In this document: positions 25,180-34,338 of the stretch, in pieces
How the letters are laid out: every line of letters begins with the position of its first letter
Numbering within the stretch: position 1 is the first letter of the stretch
Source of the DNA: Bacteroidetes bacterium UBA3022
GTDB lineage: Bacteria > Bacteroidota > Bacteroidia > Chitinophagales > BACL12
Assembly (NCBI GenBank): GCA_002346225.1
Contig: DDYY01000007.1
Location: forward strand, 1 to 36,036
DNA: 36,036 nt
Direction: 5' to 3'
Notes under the pieces: generated by a model
The model's database searches: none
Seen by the model: the letters and a program-made list of their open reading frames with translations, nothing else
Told to the model about the DNA's origin: nothing
Made by a program: the position numbers and the translations under genes

Positions 25180-26227
25180 AGAGGCTTTGCAACACAACTA
25201 CCATGTGATTGAGAGCACGATTCGTCATCACCACAAAGACTGGGGTGCCGTTACCAAAATACTCTGTGGCAACAAACTGTTTCTACAGGAAGTGCTGCAA
25301 CTACAGCCCAAGGTAGTATTCGATTCCAGGATGAGCAATCTGAAAGCAATCAAGTCTTTGCAACCGGATATTATGACCGGCTATATCAAACCGCCTCCTA
25401 AAAGGATTATATCGAAACTGCTGGATGTGGCAGACATCACCTTTAATACACAGTTCTCCACCATCAGTCTTATCAATAAGGTAGCAGCCGATAAAGGCAT
25501 TCGCCATAAAATCATTATCATGATTGAAATGGGAGACCTGAGAGAAGGCGTCCTCAGAGAATCTGTAATCGACTTTTATTCCAGGGTATTCGAATTATCC
25601 AATATTGAAATTGTCGGCCTGGGTACAAATCTCAATTGCCTGAATGGTGTGATGCCGAGCTACGATAAATTAATCCAGTTGAGTTTGTACAAAGAACTGC
25701 TGGAAGCGCGCTTCAATGTGCAAATACCCTGGGTTACTGCCGGAACTTCAGTGGTTTATCCGATGCTGGATCTCGGACTGGTGCCTGCGGGCATGAACCA
25801 TTTCCGGCTGGGTGAAACTTTGTTCTTTGGTGTCGATTTGATTGAGAATGGTCCCATCCCATCCATGCGCCAGGACGTATTCAGGTTTTTCGCTGAAATT
25901 GTTGAAATCATGGAAAAACCGGATCTCATTGATCAGCCAGCGGGAATCAATGTGGCAGGTATTACACCACAGGTAGATCCTTCGAAATCCACCGGCTCAT
26001 CCAACAGAGCCTTGCTTGATTCAGGTCTGCTTGACATCCAGCAGCGGAATCTCCTGCCTTTTCATCCGGAATACACCATTGAAGGCGCCAGCTCCGATAT
26101 GCTGGTGCTGAGTGTGGGAGACAACCCCGAAAATCTCAATACAGGCAGCTATGTACCTTTCAAGGTTGATTACATGGGTGTGCTCAGCCTCATGAACTCC
26201 CGCTACATCGAGAAACGCGTGGTCTGA
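25157..26227 (+). CDS. Alanine/ornithine-racemase-like PLP enzyme (fold type III)
   Basis: 356 aa. The N-terminus YLELNREALQHNYHVI and the PLP-lysine motif AVTKILCGN (Lys34) are those of the alanine-racemase N-terminal domain family, the branch that includes ornithine racemase and YhfX-like proteins. Later signs: IIIMIEMGDLREGV, GLGTNLNCLNG, and WVTAGTSVVYPMLDLGL, the phosphate-binding region. The classical C-terminal beta domain of alanine racemase is not obvious, as in this subgroup. It overlaps the symporter gene by 23 nt. The substrate amino acid is unknown. The stop is 2 nt from the convergent CotH-type gene. Confidence 0.9.
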   Translation: MAYLELNREALQHNYHVIESTIRHHHKDWGAVTKILCGNKLFLQEVLQLQPKVVFDSRMSNLKAIKSLQPDIMTGYIKPPPKRIISKLLDVADITFNTQFSTISLINKVAADKGIRHKIIIMIEMGDLREGVLRESVIDFYSRVFELSNIEIVGLGTNLNCLNGVMPSYDKLIQLSLYKELLEARFNVQIPWVTAGTSVVYPMLDLGLVPAGMNHFRLGETLFFGVDLIENGPIPSMRQDVFRFFAEIVEIMEKPDLIDQPAGINVAGITPQVDPSKSTGSSNRALLDSGLLDIQQRNLLPFHPEYTIEGASSDMLVLSVGDNPENLNTGSYVPFKVDYMGVLSLMNSRYIEKRVV

Positions 26228-26229
26228 AG

Positions 26230-29200
26230 CTACTCCGCTTTCACGAAGTAAGCTGCGCCTCCCCCATGGGTCACCAGCCAGTAGGTTCCTGCCGGCCACA
26301 GGGAAATATCTATTTCCTGCAAGGGCAACAGCGCCTGGTTTGATGTATACATCACCGCTCCTACGCTGTTGTAAACGGTGAACCCTGATAAGCCTGCCGC
26401 TCCATCTGATGCGAGGAAAATACTTCGACTGGCAGGATTAGGGTAAACTTGAATATTTTCTTTTTCAATGTTTTCAATGGCTACTTCATCTGCACAAGGC
26501 AAACTGATATACTGATTCGGAGAGCCGCCATAACAACCGGCAATCCAGTTCAAAGGGTCGTTCATTTTTCCAGCTGCGTCTACCAGTTCCAAAGTATAGC
26601 CTAAACCGTCTGCGAGCTCCGGCCAGCCGCTGTCGTCCCGGTAATGGACAGATACCTGTAATATACCTGCAGCATCATATAGCCGCAACCAATCATTGCC
26701 GCCATCGAGTCCAAAGAAGAAAGACCCCGGAACCACTGGAACTGTATCCTGCAAAAATTCAAATTGCCATTGTGTCTGAGCAATGACCAGATGCTCACCG
26801 GGCATCAGTTCGGAGCCATCGGGCAGCGTAAACCACTCCATTTCAGCTGCATTGCTGTTGGCAAAAAGCCAGCCGGACAGATCCATAGTACTGCCACTAT
26901 TATTCCGCAGTTCTATCCAGTCGTCGGTATCAAATGCAGGATCGGAGTTGTAGTTGATTTCCGATACCACAATAGCGTCCATGCAAGGAGCGTAAGCCGT
27001 TCCGGGCGAACCGCCTATACATCCGTCGAACCAGGCCTCAGGCAAACTTGGGTCCATGCCGTCCGAACCATACTCCAATGTTCTTCCCTCCCCATCAGCA
27101 CCTACAGGCCATGGGTGGCTGTCTGTATAACTCATGGCATACATCACTACCTCTCGGTCATTCAGCAGTGTTATAACCTCAGCATCATTGGATAAACTGA
27201 ATCCGAGTGAACCTATGTAATTGGTTACATCAGGATGTTGCGATGTAAATTTTTCCAAATTGTTCGCTATCACCAGGAAGGCGCCGGGTTCCAGATAGGT
27301 ATCTTCGGGAATAACGAAGCTGTGCAAAGGCTGCTGGTCTTTAATTTCCCAGCCACTGATATCTACTGTATAATCTCCGGCATTGTGCAGCTCCAGCCAG
27401 TCGCCGGCATCCCTGCTGTCTTCAGAATGATAGTTCACTTCTGAAATAATGATTTCCTCCGGCTGTGGACTGCCAGTAAAATAGGCCGTCAAAAAAGCAT
27501 CGTCTGTGAAATTCACCAGCATACCCTCTGCAAGTGTATCGGGAATAAGCGGGTCGGTACCCCAGTGACTGAATGTAAATCCCGTAGCTGCCTCAGCAAT
27601 TACATTTACGGGTACACCGTTGAAGTATATACCGCTCCAGGGCGTGTCGTAAATTTTAAGGGTACTGATATGTATCCTGCCAGCCTCCGGTGGAACCACT
27701 TCCAGTGTAAGGTTTACCTGACCATCCAGATCGAAATTCCATTCAATATGGTTACGCACATAATCTGAGCGCACCTCAAAATCTTCCAGCAATGCATTGC
27801 GGTAATCTTCAAACACCGCCATTTGCGAAGGGATAGGAGAACCATCACCCCAGCGATTGAGCTGCCGCGGTAAAGCTTCTACCACTTTATCATAAATCAC
27901 ATCTTCTATGGCCAGCAGGCGCTCTACCTGAAAGGTGGTATTCATCAAATCGGCGTATCGATTGATAAAGTAATCGTGGTACACTGGGTTCTCTATCAGT
28001 GTCAAGAAGGGCGAAGTATAATAGTTGTATTCATTCACTATGTAATTAATCATATCTGAACCCTCCCAGGTCCATCCGTAACCCAGACCCCACTCCAAAT
28101 CAATCACTGCATACTTCCATAAATTATCTCCTCCCCGATCGCGCCATATTTTCATATTGTTCCATGGCCAGTCGGTATTGCCCATCCAGGTTTCCCCAAT
28201 CATATAATCGGCAAATGCCTCCAGATCGAGTTTCTCCCCTGCCAGGTCGAGAAAGACATCGTCTTCGGGGGTTGGATAAGAATAAATATAATCTATCATA
28301 TTATGCCAGGCAGTATCGGAGCCTTGCAGTGTGCGCAGCACCAAACCGTACCAGTAGCTCATGGACAATAAGTCAAGGTCGTCCTTATCCACCAGATGCG
28401 CATATTTGTAATGCCCTTCATCCAGTTTTTCCCTCAGTTCGTACAAGCCCCAGTATTCCCCGTTGAGCCAAACTTCAACAGGATCATATGCCATAAAATC
28501 ATTATACGTCCCTTCCAGACAACGGACCATATAAGCATCTTTATAAGGAAGCACATTCCACATATTACTACCGTTCCTGAGGTAGAAGGTTTCGTAGGTG
28601 CTGACATCCCCGGCGCGCGGAATCAAGGGATAGTGGATGAGTCCCTCCCCAAAAGACGGATGGTCAGGTTCCAGGCGGAAACTCTTTTGAGGCAGAGACC
28701 TGGAACCACCGGCTCCTCCTTCCAGCTTTATCCCGGCATATTGGCCCAGGACATAGGTGTGGGTACTATCGAAATATTCTATATACGTACTGCGCTTCCA
28801 GTCTGTCCACCAGTTATCGTAAATACCTTCCGGACCGTACAGATTATCCTCCTCTGTAGTGATGGAAAAAACCGGAAGGTTAGAGACTTCATTGATAAAA
28901 TACGTTCTGGTTGCTGGTAGCGAGCTGAGCAATGTATCGTCGGGTCTGTAGCAGATGGCCCTGATACTCCGTGTTGAAGTTATATTAACTGAATCTGTAT
29001 ATAAGAAATCGCCTTCATCCGGAATATTCCCATCACTCCGCAGATATATTTCATAACCCGGCAGCGGACAGGTAATGGCTGTTTTTACCGGACCTCCGTA
29101 GAAACCGGCTGCAAGACTGAATTCAGGTCGCGGGGCATAACCACTGTAGGCAACAGAGGTATTGTTGGAAGCACCCGGAGTGGGGATGGAAAAGATGCTT

Positions 29201-30240
29201 TCCGTAGCAGCTCCATCAGTAGTGTTCCCGATGGAATGATCAGTACTGAGGCCTCCCACCCATAACGAATCTATCAGAACAGCGAGGCTATCAAAAATAT
29301 AGAGTGTTTCTCCGGATGTGCTGATACGAAAATTGGTATGTAGCTGGGTATTGATATCGCCGGGCTCGAACCATGCAGGAATAGGTTCATACGTTACCAG
29401 CGGATCGGTGAAGCCAAAAGATAAAAAGGGGCGGATGGTAAGATCACTGGAACCGACGTTGACGTTGTGCACTTCTACCGCAAGGACATTATCGCCTTCC
29501 ACCAGCAATGCGTCGAACAAAGAAGGATCCAGCAAAAAGGCATCAGGCATTCCTCCGCTGTACATGGTCGACTCTCTGTCAGTGGCAGTTGTAGCGTTCC
29601 ATGCTGGAAATCCACCCGGGAAACCAAACTGCGCAATCATGGTGCCATTGAGGTAGGCCACGAATCCATCATCGTAGTCGCAATGAAAAACAGCAGCTCC
29701 TATTCTGGAGAGATCATCGATGGTAAAATTATACCGCAGGTAAACCGAAATCGTTCCGGCAGGCACCAGTGTAGAATCATCACCATCGCCGTAACCGATA
29801 CTTGCTTTGCCGCTATTCCAGCCCGCGGGGCTAAAGCCGGGTTCCAGCCATTCAGCAGAGGTGCTTGCATCGGGGATAGTATATTTCCATATGGTATTGG
29901 CACCCACTGCAGTCTCCCAATGATCGATAGCCACTCCGGGCACACGATCCTTTCCGGAAGCAAAAACGGTTAGAAAGGCACCGGACTCCATATACATAGC
30001 AGGCAAATGCCACATGGCAGGTTCCGAGAGATTGTCGCTGAGTGTCCAGCCTGTAAGATCTACCGCTGCAGCACCCGGGTTATACAACTCCAGCCAGTCC
30101 TCCCAGTCGCCGTCTTCATCGGCCAATGTCGATGCATTTCTGTTGCTGGCTTCATTGATGACAACCTGACCATGCACTACGGTCATGCTCATCCATAATA
30201 AAAAAATTACGATATGTGGGTGACGGATGGAATGTAACAT
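26230..30240 (-). CDS. Large secreted CotH-kinase / lamin-tail-domain protein with T9SS sorting domain
   Basis: 1336 aa. Domain order by eye: signal peptide (residues 1-24); lamin-tail domain (about 25-100, NEASNRNASTLADEDGDWED); a beta-sandwich resembling a carbohydrate-binding module (about 110-280); a chitobiase C-terminal-like domain (about 368-445, RPEFSLAAGFYGG); a CotH-like kinase domain (about 450-830, with VEVWLNGEYWGLYELREK and NTDWPWNNMKIWRD); an InlB-repeat-like segment (about 840-920); two more lamin-tail domains (starting about 925 and 1087, SEVNYHSEDS and SEINYNSDP); and a type-A sorting domain (NIQVYPNPASRS, about 1263-1336). CotH of Bacillus is a spore-coat protein kinase. 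Extracellular CotH proteins of Bacteroidetes have no proven role. Has a good promoter at 30260. Confidence 0.93.
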   Translation of the reverse strand: MLHSIRHPHIVIFLLWMSMTVVHGQVVINEASNRNASTLADEDGDWEDWLELYNPGAAAVDLTGWTLSDNLSEPAMWHLPAMYMESGAFLTVFASGKDRVPGVAIDHWETAVGANTIWKYTIPDASTSAEWLEPGFSPAGWNSGKASIGYGDGDDSTLVPAGTISVYLRYNFTIDDLSRIGAAVFHCDYDDGFVAYLNGTMIAQFGFPGGFPAWNATTATDRESTMYSGGMPDAFLLDPSLFDALLVEGDNVLAVEVHNVNVGSSDLTIRPFLSFGFTDPLVTYEPIPAWFEPGDINTQLHTNFRISTSGETLYIFDSLAVLIDSLWVGGLSTDHSIGNTTDGAATESIFSIPTPGASNNTSVAYSGYAPRPEFSLAAGFYGGPVKTAITCPLPGYEIYLRSDGNIPDEGDFLYTDSVNITSTRSIRAICYRPDDTLLSSLPATRTYFINEVSNLPVFSITTEEDNLYGPEGIYDNWWTDWKRSTYIEYFDSTHTYVLGQYAGIKLEGGAGGSRSLPQKSFRLEPDHPSFGEGLIHYPLIPRAGDVSTYETFYLRNGSNMWNVLPYKDAYMVRCLEGTYNDFMAYDPVEVWLNGEYWGLYELREKLDEGHYKYAHLVDKDDLDLLSMSYWYGLVLRTLQGSDTAWHNMIDYIYSYPTPEDDVFLDLAGEKLDLEAFADYMIGETWMGNTDWPWNNMKIWRDRGGDNLWKYAVIDLEWGLGYGWTWEGSDMINYIVNEYNYYTSPFLTLIENPVYHDYFINRYADLMNTTFQVERLLAIEDVIYDKVVEALPRQLNRWGDGSPIPSQMAVFEDYRNALLEDFEVRSDYVRNHIEWNFDLDGQVNLTLEVVPPEAGRIHISTLKIYDTPWSGIYFNGVPVNVIAEAATGFTFSHWGTDPLIPDTLAEGMLVNFTDDAFLTAYFTGSPQPEEIIISEVNYHSEDSRDAGDWLELHNAGDYTVDISGWEIKDQQPLHSFVIPEDTYLEPGAFLVIANNLEKFTSQHPDVTNYIGSLGFSLSNDAEVITLLNDREVVMYAMSYTDSHPWPVGADGEGRTLEYGSDGMDPSLPEAWFDGCIGGSPGTAYAPCMDAIVVSEINYNSDPAFDTDDWIELRNNSGSTMDLSGWLFANSNAAEMEWFTLPDGSELMPGEHLVIAQTQWQFEFLQDTVPVVPGSFFFGLDGGNDWLRLYDAAGILQVSVHYRDDSGWPELADGLGYTLELVDAAGKMNDPLNWIAGCYGGSPNQYISLPCADEVAIENIEKENIQVYPNPASRSIFLASDGAAGLSGFTVYNSVGAVMYTSNQALLPLQEIDISLWPAGTYWLVTHGGGAAYFVKAE

Positions 30241-30259
30241 GGGAAATATTAAGTGAATA

Positions 30260-30289
30260 TAAAGTTAATATTAAGCGCTTACTTCACAA
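30260..30289 (-). promoter_or_regulatory. Bacteroidetes-type promoter of the CotH-type gene
   Basis: On the minus strand TTG (30289-30287) is followed after 19 nt by TAACTTTA (30267-30260), one base from TAnnTTTG. It predicts a leader of about a dozen nt before the ATG at 30240. Confidence 0.65.
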
Positions 30290-30296
30290 AAACCGC

Positions 30297-30304
30297 TACT
30301 TTTG
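30297..30304 (+). promoter_or_regulatory. Possible -7 box (TACTTTTG) of trhO
   Basis: TACTTTTG matches TAnnTTTG and lies 45 nt before the trhO ATG. It is only 7 nt from the -33 element of the divergent promoter. No good TTG partner is seen. Confidence 0.45.
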
Positions 30305-30349
30305 CATCGAATCTTAGTCGCATTGCAAGCGACCGCAATATTCAGACAT

Positions 30350-31387
30350 ATGGCCTATCTACACAACCGCGTCTCCCAGAAGGAGCTGAAGCAGCGCATG
30401 CTCGAAGAAAAAGAGCCGCGTACTACTATCTCATTTTACCGCTATTTCCAGATTACCGACCCCCATGCATTCAGAGATGAACTCTATCTCCATCTCGATG
30501 CCCTCAGTGTGTTCGGCAGGATATACGTTGCCAACGAAGGCATTAATGCACAAATCAGCGTTCCGCAACCGAACTATGAAAAGCTGAAAACCTACCTGGA
30601 CAGTATTCCCGGAATGGAACAGCTGCGCCTTAATATCGCAGTGGATGACAACGGCAAGTCTTTCTGGGTACTGAAAATCAAGGTGCGGGAAAAAATTGTG
30701 GCCGACGGTATTGAAGACAGCCGTTTCAATATGTATCAAAAAGGGCAATACCTCGATGCAGTTGGTTTCAATGAAATGGCAAGCCGTCCCGATACCATCA
30801 TTGTCGATATGCGCAACCATTACGAATACGAGGTGGGACATTTCAAAAACGCCATAGAAGTACCTTCCGATACATTCCGCGAACAGCTGCCCATGGCAGT
30901 CGACATGCTGCAGGAAAAGAAAGACCAGCACATTATCATGTATTGCACAGGTGGCATACGCTGTGAAAAAGCCAGCGCCTGGATGTTGCACAACGGATTT
31001 AAAAACGTGTTCCACCTGGAAGGAGGCATCATCAACTACGTGCATCAGGTAAAGGAAAAAGGTCTGGACAATGCTTTTGTGGGAAAGAACTTTGTTTTCG
31101 ATGAACGGCTGGGTGAAAGAATAAGCGAAGACGTCATCGCCCAGTGTCATCAGTGCGGCACTCCCTGCGACACCCATACCAACTGTGCCAGCGAAGCCTG
31201 TCACCTGCTGTTCATCCAGTGCCCCGAATGTGCCGCTCAGTTCAATGGTTGCTGCAGCGATGTGTGCAAGGATTTCATCGCATTACCGGAAGAAGAGCGA
31301 AAAACCCTGCGCAAGGGTTTGGATAAAGGGAGAAACATCTTCAACAAATCCAAACAACACCAGCAGCGTTTGCGCATACAGCGCTAA
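30350..31387 (+). CDS. trhO: tRNA uridine(34) hydroxylase, rhodanese family
   Basis: 345 aa from the ATG at 30350 (MAYLHNRVSQKEL...). A longer frame begins with a TTG inside the -7 box and is not preferred. An acylphosphatase-like N-terminal domain (TTISFYRYFQI ... IYVANEGINAQIS) is followed by a rhodanese domain with the active-site loop YCTGGIRCEKAS (Cys199) and a Cys-rich C-terminal region (CHQCGTPCDTHTNC, CPECAAQFNGCC). This is the YceA/TrhO architecture. Such proteins hydroxylate U34 of tRNAs to 5-hydroxyuridine using O2. The length is normal. Confidence 0.95.
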   Translation: MAYLHNRVSQKELKQRMLEEKEPRTTISFYRYFQITDPHAFRDELYLHLDALSVFGRIYVANEGINAQISVPQPNYEKLKTYLDSIPGMEQLRLNIAVDDNGKSFWVLKIKVREKIVADGIEDSRFNMYQKGQYLDAVGFNEMASRPDTIIVDMRNHYEYEVGHFKNAIEVPSDTFREQLPMAVDMLQEKKDQHIIMYCTGGIRCEKASAWMLHNGFKNVFHLEGGIINYVHQVKEKGLDNAFVGKNFVFDERLGERISEDVIAQCHQCGTPCDTHTNCASEACHLLFIQCPECAAQFNGCCSDVCKDFIALPEEERKTLRKGLDKGRNIFNKSKQHQQRLRIQR

Positions 31388-31548
31388 TCTCATATAAAAA
31401 GGGGGAAAGTTGCTACCTAGAAAGTGGACCGGATCCTATGCTGTAGTAATCCCAATATTCTCTGCTTTTAACCCAGATGTGGGATACTTAATTGACATTA
31501 TAGCGCATTCCTTTTTTTGTTGAAAAAAGATGAAATTGCATTATTTTC

Positions 31549-32955
31549 ATGCCCATGAAAAAATGGAGTAGTTGGCTAATAATATTGCTGATAGCATCAA
31601 ATGGATGGGGTCAGTCACTGGAAACCACCATTCTTGAGCACATGGATAATAAAAATGTAAGCGGCCTGGCTGCTATCATCATTCAGGACAGCAACATCGT
31701 ATGGGAAGGCTATTACGGACTCGCTGACCGTAACCTGGGGAAGCCCGTTGACACCTCGACTATTTTTATGATGGCTTCCATATCTAAAACCATCACTGCC
31801 ACCGCTTTGATGCAATTGCATGAAGATGGTCTGTTCGAACTGGACGATGCCATCAACGAGTACCTCCCTTTCAGCGTCACACCCGTCAGCCATCCCGATG
31901 CCGATATCACCTTCCGGCAGCTGCTCACGCATACATCCTCCATCCGAGACAACTGGAGCGTGCTTATTGACTTATATACTATTGGTAACTCCCCGCTGGC
32001 TTTGGGGGATTTTCTGGAAGACTACCTCTCGCCCGGAGGCGATTATTACAGCAGCCAAAGCTTCTATGGCTATGCTCCGGGCGGAAATGCCAACTACAGC
32101 AATGTAGGCGCCGCACTCTGTGGTTACCTGGTAGAAGCCATAACCGGCCAGCCCTTCAATGCCTATTGCCATGCACAAATTTTCGAGCCATTGTGCATGG
32201 ACAATACCGGCTGGTTCCTCAGCGAACTGGACACGACCCTCATCGCAAGACCTTACACCTACATATTTGGCACTTATTACGACCAGGGCTTATACGGATA
32301 CCCGGATTATCCCGATGGTCAGTTGCGCACCACCGCCCGTTCCCTGGCGAAATTTCTGGGTGCCTATATGCAGAACGGTACCTTGTATGGGACAACCCTG
32401 CTGGAAGAATCTACGGTGGAAAGCATGCTGGAAGTGCAGGATGCGGACCTGGATGCTATTCAGGGACTCATGTGGTACCAGTGGAACCTGGGAGGTGAAC
32501 CACACTGGGGACATAACGGCGGTGACGATGGTGTCAGTACGGATATGTATTTCAATCCCGCCACCCGCACAGGGTATATCGTGCTTACCAACGGTGAAGC
32601 TTTCAACGGACCTGTGATTAACGCCATGATCGATGCTACAGCTGATGATCTGGCATCTGCTACTGCCCTGCAACTCGACTGTAATTTCACCACTGAAATA
32701 CCTGATGTCTTACCTGCTGTCAACTGGGGAGTACAACCCAATCCTGCATCGGATTTCACCACCATTAGCTGCTCTGATTGCGTCATGGAAAGTATTCAGG
32801 TGCGTGATCTCACCGGCAAACTATTGCTGGAACAAAATGCAGCGCAGCCCGTTCAGTATTGGCAAATGGACGTCAGCACATGGTCTTCCGGCGTATATAT
32901 CATTACGCTGTTCAACGATAAAGGCAGTTCGAGTAAACTGTTCACCAAACCTTGA
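31549..32955 (+). CDS. Secreted class-C beta-lactamase-like serine hydrolase with T9SS sorting domain
   Basis: 468 aa; the ATG at 31555 (MKKWSS) is an alternative start. After a signal peptide (residues 1-21) comes a serine beta-lactamase/PBP-like domain: SISK (Ser77, Lys80), YSN (Tyr183), and HNG (His322) in place of KTG, as in class-C-type esterases and D-peptidases. The C-terminus is a T9SS type-A sorting domain (WGVQPNPASDFTTISCSD, then VRDLTGKLLLEQ, then WSSGVYIITLFNDK). It should act outside the cell on an ester, amide or peptide. True beta-lactam resistance is not implied; most such proteins are peptidases or esterases. Confidence 0.94.
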   Translation: MPMKKWSSWLIILLIASNGWGQSLETTILEHMDNKNVSGLAAIIIQDSNIVWEGYYGLADRNLGKPVDTSTIFMMASISKTITATALMQLHEDGLFELDDAINEYLPFSVTPVSHPDADITFRQLLTHTSSIRDNWSVLIDLYTIGNSPLALGDFLEDYLSPGGDYYSSQSFYGYAPGGNANYSNVGAALCGYLVEAITGQPFNAYCHAQIFEPLCMDNTGWFLSELDTTLIARPYTYIFGTYYDQGLYGYPDYPDGQLRTTARSLAKFLGAYMQNGTLYGTTLLEESTVESMLEVQDADLDAIQGLMWYQWNLGGEPHWGHNGGDDGVSTDMYFNPATRTGYIVLTNGEAFNGPVINAMIDATADDLASATALQLDCNFTTEIPDVLPAVNWGVQPNPASDFTTISCSDCVMESIQVRDLTGKLLLEQNAAQPVQYWQMDVSTWSSGVYIITLFNDKGSSSKLFTKP

Positions 32956-32998
32956 TGACTTACTGTTAGAAAGGATGGTAAAGCCCTGACTGAATTCC

Positions 32999-33006
32999 TA
33001 TATTTG
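32999..33006 (+). promoter_or_regulatory. -7 box (TATATTTG) of metK
   Basis: A perfect TAnnTTTG lies 27 nt before the metK ATG. At 20 nt spacing the -33 position reads TGG (32976-32978), one base from TTG. Confidence 0.6.
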
Positions 33007-33033
33007 CAGGTCGATAAATTATAAATTGTAGCA

Positions 33034-34332
33034 ATGTCATACCTATTTACCTCCGAAAGTGTATCAGAAGGACATCCGGATAAAATAGCCGATCAGATTT
33101 CAGATGCATTAGTAGATAATTTCCTCGCGTGGGATCCCAATTCCAAGGTGGCCTGCGAAACATTGGTCACTACCGGACAAGTAGTGTTGGCCGGTGAAGT
33201 GAAAAGCAAAGCTTACCTGGACGTACAGGAAATAGCACGAGATGTTATCCGCCGCATTGGATACACCAAGAGTGCTTACATGTTTGAAGCCAACTCCTGT
33301 GGCATACTGTCCGCCATTCACGAGCAAAGCCCCGATATCAACCAGGGAGTGGAACGCAGTGACAAGAAACTGCAGGGTGCCGGCGATCAGGGGATGATGT
33401 TTGGTTACGCTACCAATGAAACCAATGATTACATGCCCTTGGCGCTCGATCTTTCACACCGCCTGTTGTGGGTCCTTTCCCAAATCCGCAAGGAAGGAAA
33501 GGTGATGACATACCTGCGTCCCGATGCGAAGAGCCAGGTAACGATAGAGTACAATGATGCACATCAGGCACAGCGCATCCATACCATAGTGATTTCAACA
33601 CAGCACGATGACTTCATCCAGCCTGCGAATAAAAGCGAGAGCGCGAAAAAAGCAGCTGAGAAAAAGATGCTCGACCAAATCAGGCAGGATGTACAAACCC
33701 ATGTCATCCCACGCGTGATGAAGGAATTATCTGCTTCGGTACAAAAATTATTTAAAACCAAATATATCTTGCACGTTAACCCCACCGGTGTTTTTGTTAT
33801 CGGCGGACCACACGGTGATTCAGGATTAACAGGTCGCAAGATTATTGTAGACACCTATGGTGGAAAGGGTGCCCACGGTGGTGGTGCTTTCTCCGGAAAA
33901 GACCCCAGCAAGGTAGACCGCTCTGCAGCATATGCCACCCGGCACATTGCCAAGAACATGGTAGCAGCTGGTATCTGCGACGAAGTACTGGTACAGGTTG
34001 CCTATGCTATCGGCGTGGCTCATCCGGTCAGTCTGCATGTGAACACCTATGGCACAGCTAAGGTAGACCTCTCCGATGGTGCCATCAGCGATATCATCAA
34101 TAGTGTATTCGACATGACACCCTACGCCATTGAGAAACGCTTCAAACTGCGCACGCCTATTTACAGCGAAACTGCAGCATACGGACACATGGGTAGAAAA
34201 TCGAGGGTAGTCAACAAAACCTTCAAGCGCATGGAAAATGGCGCGGAAAAGGAAAAAGTGATACAGGTAGAACTATTCCCGTGGGAAAAAACCGATTACG
34301 TTCCTGCCTTGAAAAAAGCCTTTAAGCTGTAA
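33034..34332 (+). CDS. metK: S-adenosylmethionine synthase
   Basis: 432 aa. It makes SAM from methionine and ATP. Family motifs: SEGHPDKIADQISDALVD (ATP/metal), GAGDQGMMFGYATNET (the methionine/ATP hexapeptide region), GGPHGDSGLTGRKIIVDTYGG, and GGGAFSGKDPSKVDRSAAY. It is about 40-50 residues longer than the E. coli enzyme, with a Lys-rich insert (about 190-230, KSESAKKAAEKKMLDQIRQD); similar inserts occur in Bacteroidetes enzymes. The start is fixed by MSYLFTSESVSEGHPDK. It is convergent with rpoD, 6 nt apart. Confidence 0.98.
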   Translation: MSYLFTSESVSEGHPDKIADQISDALVDNFLAWDPNSKVACETLVTTGQVVLAGEVKSKAYLDVQEIARDVIRRIGYTKSAYMFEANSCGILSAIHEQSPDINQGVERSDKKLQGAGDQGMMFGYATNETNDYMPLALDLSHRLLWVLSQIRKEGKVMTYLRPDAKSQVTIEYNDAHQAQRIHTIVISTQHDDFIQPANKSESAKKAAEKKMLDQIRQDVQTHVIPRVMKELSASVQKLFKTKYILHVNPTGVFVIGGPHGDSGLTGRKIIVDTYGGKGAHGGGAFSGKDPSKVDRSAAYATRHIAKNMVAAGICDEVLVQVAYAIGVAHPVSLHVNTYGTAKVDLSDGAISDIINSVFDMTPYAIEKRFKLRTPIYSETAAYGHMGRKSRVVNKTFKRMENGAEKEKVIQVELFPWEKTDYVPALKKAFKL

Positions 34333-34338
34333 GGAAAG

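Noticed and set aside
30431..31204. 257-aa minus-strand frame inside trhO
   Set aside because: Antisense shadow of a clearly conserved gene; no start context, no family.
31549..32955. Beta-lactam resistance gene
   Set aside because: Has the SxxK/YSN/HNG set of class-C-like serine hydrolases but also a T9SS tail; most such proteins are esterases or peptidases, so resistance is not supported.
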